From assembly GCA_049511415.1 (NCBI GenBank), contig JBEKYC010000018.1:1-64000 (forward strand): 64,000 nt of DNA, given 5' to 3'. The translations under genes and the position numbers were made by a program. This DNA is from Bog-159 sp049511415. GTDB lineage: Bacteria; Acidobacteriota; Terriglobia; Bryobacterales; Bryobacteraceae. Shown one piece after another: positions 41,391 to 47,524 of the stretch; position 1 is the stretch's first letter, and each line of letters starts with the position of its first letter. The notes under the pieces are model-generated. The model did not search any database. It was given only the letters and a program-made list of their open reading frames with translations, and had not been told where the DNA came from.

Positions 41391-42337
41391 TAAAGCTTGG
41401 GAGCGTAGTAGCCCTTCCTACAGCGCACGACCAGTTCCTTGCGGCCCTTGACCTTTAAATCCACCGTGTGATAGCGGCCGTCCGCGTTCAATGGCTCGGG
41501 ACGGTAGAACACATTGTACTGGTGCCGAAGCTCGTTGGCAATGTTTTCGAACGACTGATCCAGGTCCTCGACTTTGAACGGGAAGAACGGCTGGCCGCCG
41601 GTTTCCGAAGTCAGATACTTCAGAACTTTGTCACCGTCGGTTTCTCCGCGCATCACGTTGGTCGAAATCGCATAGATCACCACATCGGCTTTCTGGGCCA
41701 TTTCGAGCGCCTGATCGCGAGTTACCTGGCTCTGGTTGTCATCGCCGTCGCTGACCAGCACGATGGCGCGGCGGAATTTGTGCCGGGGCTGATCCTTGGA
41801 TAACTTATCGCGGCAGGCGAAGTAGATGGCGTCGTACATGGCAGTGCCGCCGCCCGGACGCAGTTTGCGAATGCCGGCTTCCAACTGCTCGGTGTCGTCC
41901 ACCAGATCGGTGACCAGTTCCGTGGCCGTGTCGAAGCTCACTACCAGGGCCTTGTCGTGGCCGCGGTGCACCACGCTGCGAATGAACGAAACGGCGGCTT
42001 CCTGTTCGAACTTGAAGCGATCGCGGATGCTGTTGCTGGTGTCGATCAGGATGCCCAGGCGGAGAGGCAGATCGGTTTCAGCGGTGAACTCGGCGATGGT
42101 CTGCGGCTTTTTGTTTTCGAATACCTGGAAGTCATCCTTGGTCAGATCGGTGACGAAACGCCCCTTCTTGTCCGTCACGGTGAAAAGCATGTTGACGCGC
42201 GTGACGTCCAGAATGATGCGGGTCTCCGAGTCGGTGACGCTGGTGTCGTCGGGCTTTTGCGCGACCGGTGGTGGCGCCTGTTGGGCAAACACGGCGACAA
42301 GGCAGGCCGCCGCGACGGGGAAAAGCAAGGCTTTCAT
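41390..42337 (-). CDS. Exported VWFA-domain protein of the acidobacterial type
   Basis: A 315-residue protein with a signal peptide (1-18, LLFPVAAACLVAVFAQQ). A beta-rich part (about 45-85, NMLFTVTDKKGRFVTDLTKD) precedes a von Willebrand A domain with MIDAS motif DTSNS and later GGGTAMYDA and VLVSDGDDN. The pattern matches the VWFA-related acidobacterial domain (TIGR03436). Such proteins bind other proteins at the cell surface through a metal ion. The start is ATG 42337, because a perfect TATAAT lies 8 nt upstream; the frame continues only 3 codons further. Confidence 0.88.
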   Translation of the reverse strand: MKALLFPVAAACLVAVFAQQAPPPVAQKPDDTSVTDSETRIILDVTRVNMLFTVTDKKGRFVTDLTKDDFQVFENKKPQTIAEFTAETDLPLRLGILIDTSNSIRDRFKFEQEAAVSFIRSVVHRGHDKALVVSFDTATELVTDLVDDTEQLEAGIRKLRPGGGTAMYDAIYFACRDKLSKDQPRHKFRRAIVLVSDGDDNQSQVTRDQALEMAQKADVVIYAISTNVMRGETDGDKVLKYLTSETGGQPFFPFKVEDLDQSFENIANELRHQYNVFYRPEPLNADGRYHTVDLKVKGRKELVVRCRKGYYAPKL

Positions 42338-42345
42338 TTGAATCA

Positions 42346-42351
42346 ATTATA
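42346..42351 (-). promoter_or_regulatory. Consensus -10 of the VWFA gene (leaderless type)
   Basis: A perfect TATAAT on the minus strand 8 nt before the ATG at 42337, with no ribosome site. This is the clearest single case of the leaderless pattern in the window. Confidence 0.6.
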
Positions 42352-43252
42352 GCCCCTCCATCCAGGCGGCCAGATCCCCCGGCAGCGGCGAATCAATCTC
42401 CATGGGCTGGCCGGTGAAGGGGTGCTGAAACCGGATGCGGTGGGCGTGCAGGAAGAAGCGGCCGGTTGGCGCCTGGCCATCCTGCCTTGCCGGCGCTCCA
42501 TACAGATGGTCGCCGGCCACCGGATGCCGGATACTTGCCAGGTGTACGCGGATCTGGTGCGTGCGGCCAGTGCCGATGCGAACTTCGAGCAAGGTATAGC
42601 CGGCGAATCGACGCAGGACACGGTATTCGCTCCAGGCAGCGCGGCCGTGCGCCAAGCGGGCCGTCATGCGGGTGCGGTGGCGGGGATCGCGGGCGATGGG
42701 TTTTTCGATGCGGCCGTGGTCAGCCGCGACGCTGCCGTGGACGAGGGCCAGGTACGTCTTCTCTACTTGGCGTCCGGCGAACTGGGTTGCCAGCGCGCGA
42801 TGGGCCGCGTCGTTCTTGGCCACCAAAATCACGCCGCTGGTGAAGCGGTCGAGACGGTGCACGATGCCGGGCCGCAGCTCTCCTCCCACGCCGGAGAGAG
42901 CGGCGAAGCGGCCCAATAATGCGTTGACCAGGGTGCCCGAGTGCACGCCAGCGCCCGCGTGGACCACCATGCCGGCGGGTTTGTCGATAGCCACGAAGGC
43001 CTCGTCTTCATAGAGCACGCGCAGCGGGATGGCTTCGGGTTCGGCGTGCAACGGGCGCGGATCGGCGGGATCGACGTCTATGCGGTCGCCTTCACGCAGC
43101 ACGCGCGAGGGACGCTCCGGCGTTCCGTTGACCAACACGCGACCCTGCTTGATCCAATCCTGCAGGCGCGCGCGGCTGAGGTCGGGGAACTGCCGGCGCA
43201 GGGCTTGATCCAGACGTAAGCCGGCGTGTTGTGTGGCGGCGGTGAATTGCAC
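42347..43252 (-). CDS. 23S rRNA pseudouridine synthase, RluA/RluD family
   Basis: A 301-residue enzyme. An S4 domain at the N-terminus (about 15-75, RLDQALRRQFPDLSRARLQ) is followed by the catalytic domain with VHRLDRFTSGVILVAK, in which the Asp after HRL is catalytic, and EVRIGTGRTHQIRVHLA near residue 220. This layout is that of RluD and relatives, which modify helix 69 of 23S rRNA. The GTG start at 43252 has TAGACT 8 nt upstream, inside the uppS stop region. It follows uppS by 6 bp. Confidence 0.9.
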   Translation of the reverse strand: MQFTAATQHAGLRLDQALRRQFPDLSRARLQDWIKQGRVLVNGTPERPSRVLREGDRIDVDPADPRPLHAEPEAIPLRVLYEDEAFVAIDKPAGMVVHAGAGVHSGTLVNALLGRFAALSGVGGELRPGIVHRLDRFTSGVILVAKNDAAHRALATQFAGRQVEKTYLALVHGSVAADHGRIEKPIARDPRHRTRMTARLAHGRAAWSEYRVLRRFAGYTLLEVRIGTGRTHQIRVHLASIRHPVAGDHLYGAPARQDGQAPTGRFFLHAHRIRFQHPFTGQPMEIDSPLPGDLAAWMEGL

Positions 43253-43258
43253 CGCTAT

Positions 43259-43996
43259 TCAGTCTAGCCAAGCCTCGGCAGAAGTGGGCGGGATGGCGCC
43301 GGGCGCCAGCGCCGGGACCGCGCCGAAGCGCCGCTGGCGGGTGTGAAACTGGCGCACGGCGGCCTCCAGATCGTGGGCATCGAAGTCGGGCCACATGCGC
43401 CGGGAGAAGATCAACTCGGCATACGCGCATTCCCACAGAAGGAAATCGCTGAGTCGCTGCTCGCCGCCAGTGCGCATCAGCAGGTCGACCGGCGGGCCCA
43501 ACTGCTCGTCCAGGCATTCGCGGCAAACGATCCCGGCCTGGGCGGCCTGGCGCACGGCTCCGGCGATGGCATCGCGGCCGGAGTAATCCACGGCGATGCG
43601 CAGTTGCATGCGGGTTCCGGCGGCGGTAGCCGACTCGGTTTCCGTGACGGCGGCGGCCAGTTCGGCGCCCATGCGGTCCCGCCGCCCGATGATTTCGGTG
43701 CGCACGCCGTTTTCCACGGCGCGGGGGGTTTGGGAGCGCAGATGCTCGGCCAGCAGTTGCATGAGCGCGTTCACTTCCTCGGGCGGACGGCGCCAGTTAT
43801 CGGAGGAGAAGGCGAACAGGGTGAGGACGCGTATGCCCAAGCCGGGCGCGGCTTCGACCGTGCGGCGTACGGCGTCCGCTCCGGCGCGGTGTCCGGCCAG
43901 CCGGGGCAGTCCGCGCGCTAGGGCCCACCGGCCATTGCCGTCCATGATGATCGCCGCGTGCAGGCGTCCGGAGATATTATGAGTACTTTGAAACAT
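43259..43996 (-). CDS. uppS: Undecaprenyl diphosphate synthase (isoprenyl transferase)
   Basis: Makes the C55 lipid carrier for peptidoglycan and other wall polymers by cis addition of isopentenyl units. 245 residues: the catalytic IMDGNGRWA with Asp near residue 18, GHRAGADAVRRTV, LTLFAFSSDNWRRP, and RTGGEQRLSDFLLWECAYAEL near the C-terminus are hallmarks. The ATG at 43996 is preferred; the same frame has a TTG at 44011. It belongs to a minus-strand set with a regulator upstream and the rluD-type gene downstream. It works in one pathway with IspA and the PBP of this window. Confidence 0.95.
   Translation of the reverse strand: MFQSTHNISGRLHAAIIMDGNGRWALARGLPRLAGHRAGADAVRRTVEAAPGLGIRVLTLFAFSSDNWRRPPEEVNALMQLLAEHLRSQTPRAVENGVRTEIIGRRDRMGAELAAAVTETESATAAGTRMQLRIAVDYSGRDAIAGAVRQAAQAGIVCRECLDEQLGPPVDLLMRTGGEQRLSDFLLWECAYAELIFSRRMWPDFDAHDLEAAVRQFHTRQRRFGAVPALAPGAIPPTSAEAWLD
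43261..43266 (-). promoter_or_regulatory. Putative -10 upstream of the rluD-type gene
   Basis: TAGACT on the minus strand ends 8 nt before GTG 43252 and overlaps the stop codon of uppS. It could drive a leaderless transcript in addition to read-through from uppS. Confidence 0.35.
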
Positions 43997-44020
43997 AAAG
44001 TAAGATTCCAAAAAAGGGGA

Positions 44021-44383
44021 TCAGCGCTCCCGCATGGTGCCGATGAGGGCCTCCATATGGTCCAGGTAACGCTCCAGCGCGCGCCTTCCGACCGGAGTCA
44101 GGCGGTATTCGGTCTTGGGCAGGCGATTTTCGAACGACTTGCTGCAGGCGATATATCCGGCGTCCTCGAGCTTCCGCGCGTGGACGCTGAGGTTGCCGTC
44201 CGTGGTTTCCAGCAGTTTTTTCAGTTCGTTGAAAGTGAGCGATTCGTTGACGGCGAGGCCGCTCAGGATGCCGAGACGCAGGCGCTCGTGAATCAGCCGG
44301 TCCAATTTGGGCGCGCCGCCGGCGATTCCTGCCGGACGCATCTTCTTTTCCCGTTCGCGCGGGAGCGCATTCTGTCTAGCCAC
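44021..44383 (-). CDS. Winged-helix transcriptional regulator
   Basis: A 120-residue regulator of the winged helix DNA-binding type (PF13601-like, related to MarR/PadR). The recognition part is LTFNELKKLLETTDGNLSVH, and the wing is RLPKTEYRLTPVGRRALERY. No effector domain is present. It overlaps the end of the upstream membrane protein gene by 8 bp; such pairs of regulator and membrane protein are common, and the regulator may control that gene. Confidence 0.85.
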   Translation of the reverse strand: MARQNALPREREKKMRPAGIAGGAPKLDRLIHERLRLGILSGLAVNESLTFNELKKLLETTDGNLSVHARKLEDAGYIACSKSFENRLPKTEYRLTPVGRRALERYLDHMEALIGTMRER

Positions 44384-44990
44384 CGTATTTCACCGTAATT
44401 AAGATGCCGAAGGCAATATGAAAGCCGCCAAAACCAGCGGCCAAAAAGTTATTTCCCCATACAGCGGGACAAAGGAGGGCCGCCACGCCGGCGGCCATGA
44501 AGCAGACGCCCATCATGGGCACGACCTTGACGGATGCGGCGCCGCCGCACAATACGCCGGTCCCGTAGAGCAACAGCCAAACACCGGGCAACAAGCTGGG
44601 GTCCCCGGCGCGATAGAGCACGAGAGTGAGCACCGCTCCGGCCAGAAGCGGAGGGGCAAAACCCACCAGGAATTTGCGTCCCGGTCCGGAGAGCAGCGGA
44701 GTTCCGGCCCTGCGCGACTTGCGCGCGGCCGCCGCCACACCGATCAGGCACGCCAGGACCGCCTCGGCCAGCCATGCCGCCAGCCAGACGTCGGGGTTCC
44801 CGATCCGCCGCGCGAGTCCAGCCACCGCCAGCGCCGTACAGCCCAGCACGATCCCGCCCACGCCGGGGACGGCCGTAAAGGAGCCGGCTCGCTCCATGGC
44901 CGACCGGATGTAGCGCAGATTGTCGATGGCATGCGCATGCATGGCAACCGGTTCGGGAGAGGCAGGGCGGATGGGGTGGACGTGGGCCAC
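44376..44990 (-). CDS. Multi-pass membrane protein of unknown function
   Basis: About 204 residues with roughly five hydrophobic segments (for example FTAVPGVGGIVLGCTALAVAG, WLAEAVLACLIGVAAAA and FMAAGVAALLCPAVWG). The N-terminus is soluble, with NLRYIRSAMERAGSF just before the first segment. The start is uncertain: GTG 44990 is chosen for length, but ATG 44942 is also possible. It is coupled to the winged-helix gene (8-bp overlap). This pair is frequent in bacteria, but its role is not known to me. Confidence 0.65.
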   Translation of the reverse strand: MAHVHPIRPASPEPVAMHAHAIDNLRYIRSAMERAGSFTAVPGVGGIVLGCTALAVAGLARRIGNPDVWLAAWLAEAVLACLIGVAAAARKSRRAGTPLLSGPGRKFLVGFAPPLLAGAVLTLVLYRAGDPSLLPGVWLLLYGTGVLCGGAASVKVVPMMGVCFMAAGVAALLCPAVWGNNFLAAGFGGFHIAFGILITVKYGG

Positions 44991-45098
44991 GTCTGAATTA
45001 TAGAACGGCGGCGGGGGTTGCGCAAGTACTTTTTGAAGCAAAGTAAGCGCAAGCGATCATTGCACCACCGGGTATCCCCACCGAGGTAACATGGAGAA

Positions 45099-45341
45099 AT
45101 GAAGAAGCTGGAACCCGGCGACGCTTCGGCCCTCTCGATGTTGGCCCTCTATCCGGACGAGCGGACCAAGATCGAGGTTTTCGACCATCTTTCGCCCGAG
45201 GGCAAAAAAATCGCCGAGGCCATGGTGAGCAAGAAATCCGCGCCGCGCAGTGTCCGGCGCGGCCAGGGCAAGCCGGTGCGGAAGAACAAGCCGAGTCCGG
45301 TTGCCTCCACTGCGAAAGCCCTGCTGAGCTGGTCCAGCTAG
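45099..45341 (+). CDS. Small basic protein of unknown function
   Basis: An 80-residue protein. The N-terminal half is acidic/neutral and helical (MLALYPDERTKIEVFDHLS) and the C-terminal half is very basic (VRRGQGKPVRKNKPSP), which suggests nucleic-acid or ribosome binding. GGAG lies 5 nt before the ATG. It stands between a divergent membrane protein gene and the rimP leader. I do not recognise a family. Confidence 0.5.
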   Translation: MKKLEPGDASALSMLALYPDERTKIEVFDHLSPEGKKIAEAMVSKKSAPRSVRRGQGKPVRKNKPSPVASTAKALLSWSS

Positions 45342-45401
45342 GCGATCGTATCAGGCGGCTGCAATTTGAGCGGCAGCGACGCGTTCGAGCCGCGTGCGAA
45401 C

Positions 45402-45429
45402 TTGCATTTCCACCCATCCGCGATACAAT
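45402..45429 (+). promoter_or_regulatory. Putative promoter of the rimP-nusA-infB operon
   Basis: TTGCAT (45402-45407), a 16-bp spacer and TACAAT (45424-45429). It lies about 70 bp before the rimP start and just before the leader hairpin. Confidence 0.45.
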
Positions 45430-45454
45430 GGATCTTGGAGTGTCGAAACCAGGG

Positions 45455-45477
45455 AGTGGGCGAAAGCCCACTTTTTT
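45455..45477 (+). terminator. rimP leader hairpin with T-run (attenuator candidate)
   Basis: AGTGGGC-gaaa-GCCCACT followed by six T forms a classical intrinsic terminator inside the 5' leader of the rimP operon. A hairpin of this kind before rimP is known in several bacterial groups, where NusA is thought to control its own operon by it. Here this is inference. Confidence 0.65.
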
Positions 45478-45497
45478 GTTGGACGGATCTTAAAGTA

Positions 45498-45956
45498 ATG
45501 CGGCAGGCAATCGCATCACGCATCGAGGAAGTCGCGCAGCGGGTGGCCCTCTCCGAAGGCATGGAAGTGGTCGAGGTGGAGGTCAAGGGCGGCGGAAGGA
45601 ACCAGTTCGTGCGCATTTCCATCGACAAGCCCGAAGGCGTGACGCATGCCGATTGCGAGTTGATCTCACAGCAGGTGGGGACCATTCTGGATGTCGAAGA
45701 TCTGGTGCCAGGCCACTATACACTGGAAGTCAGTTCCCCGGGAGTAGAGCGCAAACTGGTGAAGCCGCGCGATTTCGAGCGGTTTTTGGGCAAGAAGGCC
45801 AAAGTCACCCTGCGCGCGCCGGTGGAGAACCAGCGCCACTGGGAAGGCACTTTGGCGGGCTTCGCCGACGGGGTGATCCGCCTGGACGCGGCCGGCCGCG
45901 AGATCCGTTTCCCTTTCGAACAGGTGGAAAAGGCGAATTTGAAGTTTGAGTGGTAG
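45498..45956 (+). CDS. rimP: Ribosome maturation factor RimP
   Basis: A 152-residue 30S assembly factor. The N-terminal alpha/beta domain (ALSEGMEVVEVEVKGGGRNQ, then LVPGHYTLEVSSPGVERKL) precedes an SH3-like domain (about 85-150, KKAKVTLRAP). The start is ATG 45498; upstream in-frame codons would run through the leader hairpin. It heads the classic operon rimP-nusA-infB-ylxP-rbfA. NusA begins about 54 bp downstream of its stop. Confidence 0.92.
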   Translation: MRQAIASRIEEVAQRVALSEGMEVVEVEVKGGGRNQFVRISIDKPEGVTHADCELISQQVGTILDVEDLVPGHYTLEVSSPGVERKLVKPRDFERFLGKKAKVTLRAPVENQRHWEGTLAGFADGVIRLDAAGREIRFPFEQVEKANLKFEW

Positions 45957-46009
45957 CCCTCCTCGCCATCGGATTAACAATCAGACGACAGGATAGAAGA
46001 GGAACAACC

Positions 46010-47494
46010 TTGGAAACGATTTTTCAGTCCATCGAGATCTTAAGTAAGGAAAAAGGCATCGATCCACAGATCGTCCTCGACGCTGTCAAGGATGCCATGC
46101 TGATCGCCGCGCGCAAGCACTTTCGCACGACCGAAGATTATGTTGCGGAGATCAACGATAAGACCGGCGCGCTGCAATTGTTTGCCGTTAAAAAAGTGGT
46201 CGAAGCGGTCGAAGATGCATCCAAGGAAATGATCCTCTCCGAAGCCCGGCGCATTAATCCGGAAGCCGAAGTCGGCGCGGAAATCCGGATTCCCAAAAAG
46301 ACCGACCTGCTGGGCCGGATCTCGGCGCAGACCGCCAAACAGGTGATCTTTCAGAAAGTGCGCGAGGCGGAGCGGGAAACGGTATACAACGAGTACTCCG
46401 GCCGCACCGGGGAACTGGTGAACTGCACGGTGAAGCGGGTGGAAGGCCCGGACTATATTCTGGATCTGGGAAAGACCGAGGCGCGGCTGCCAAAGAAAGA
46501 GCAATCCAAGCTTGAGAGTTATAGCGTGGGCGACCGCGTGCGCTGTGTCATCCGCATCGTGGATAAGTCGAGCAAGGGCCCGGGTGTGGTGGTGTCGCGG
46601 GCCGCGCCTGAATTGGTGATGCGCCTTTTCGAGCAGGAAGTGCCCGAAATCTATGACAGCACGGTGACCATTAAAGGGTGCGCGCGGGAGGCCGGCGAAC
46701 GCACCAAGATCGCCGTGCAGAGCCGCGATCGCGATGTCGATAGCGTGGGCGCCTGCGTGGGCATGAAGGGTATGCGCGTGCAGTCCATCATCCGCGAGCT
46801 GCGCGGCGAGAAGATCGACATCATCGAATATTCCGAAGATTCGGTGGTCTTTGCCACGCATGCGCTGAGCCCCGCCAAAATCAGCCGCGTGAGCATTCTG
46901 GACGCCATCGACAAGCACATGGAAGTCATTGTGGATGACACTCAGTTATCGCTGGCGATCGGCAAAAAGGGACAGAATGTCCGCCTGGCGGCTAAACTTC
47001 TGGGCTGGAAGGTGGACATCAAGAGCGAAGAAGAGAAGCGCCAGGAGGTCGAATCGGCCATGGCGGCCCTAGTCAGTCCCAGCGAGCCGGTGTCTGCGTT
47101 GTTGGAGTACGGCATGGCCGCGGAACTGGCGGCCCGGTTGGCGGAAGCCGGGATCGGCACGATCGACAGATTGGGTGGGATGACACCGGAAGAGTTGCAG
47201 GAGATACCGGGCATCGATCCGGATATGGTGGAAAACATCCGCGACTCGGTCACGGCCTACTATGCGCAGTTCGATGAAGCCCCGCCGGTGACGCCGGTGG
47301 AAGAACCGCTCGAAGAAAATCGGGTGGTGGAATACGAAGCGGAAACCGAACCGGCCGGCCAGCAAGAGGTCGCTGCGCCTGGCGAATCGGCGGAACCGCA
47401 AGATGTCGAGAGTACCGGCGAGTCTGATACCATAAAAGACTCGGGGCCGGTTTCTCACGACGAGTCGGAAGATAGCGGTTCGACAAACGAGTGA
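46010..47494 (+). CDS. nusA: Transcription termination/antitermination factor NusA
   Basis: A 494-residue factor that binds RNA polymerase and RNA. Order: N-terminal polymerase-binding domain (1-125), S1 domain (about 130-200, GELVNCTVKRVEGPDYILDLG), two KH domains (about 225-345, VGACVGMKGMRVQSIIREL), a helix-hairpin-helix repeat (about 375-435, ELQEIPGIDPDMVENI) and an acidic tail. The start is TTG 46010 with AGAGGA about 7 nt upstream, which agrees with the family N-terminus METIFQSIEIL. YlxR, often between nusA and infB, is missing. Confidence 0.95.
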   Translation: METIFQSIEILSKEKGIDPQIVLDAVKDAMLIAARKHFRTTEDYVAEINDKTGALQLFAVKKVVEAVEDASKEMILSEARRINPEAEVGAEIRIPKKTDLLGRISAQTAKQVIFQKVREAERETVYNEYSGRTGELVNCTVKRVEGPDYILDLGKTEARLPKKEQSKLESYSVGDRVRCVIRIVDKSSKGPGVVVSRAAPELVMRLFEQEVPEIYDSTVTIKGCAREAGERTKIAVQSRDRDVDSVGACVGMKGMRVQSIIRELRGEKIDIIEYSEDSVVFATHALSPAKISRVSILDAIDKHMEVIVDDTQLSLAIGKKGQNVRLAAKLLGWKVDIKSEEEKRQEVESAMAALVSPSEPVSALLEYGMAAELAARLAEAGIGTIDRLGGMTPEELQEIPGIDPDMVENIRDSVTAYYAQFDEAPPVTPVEEPLEENRVVEYEAETEPAGQQEVAAPGESAEPQDVESTGESDTIKDSGPVSHDESEDSGSTNE

Positions 47495-47524
47495 GGTGCG
47501 TCTCTGGCAAGCAGTTTTGCATTT

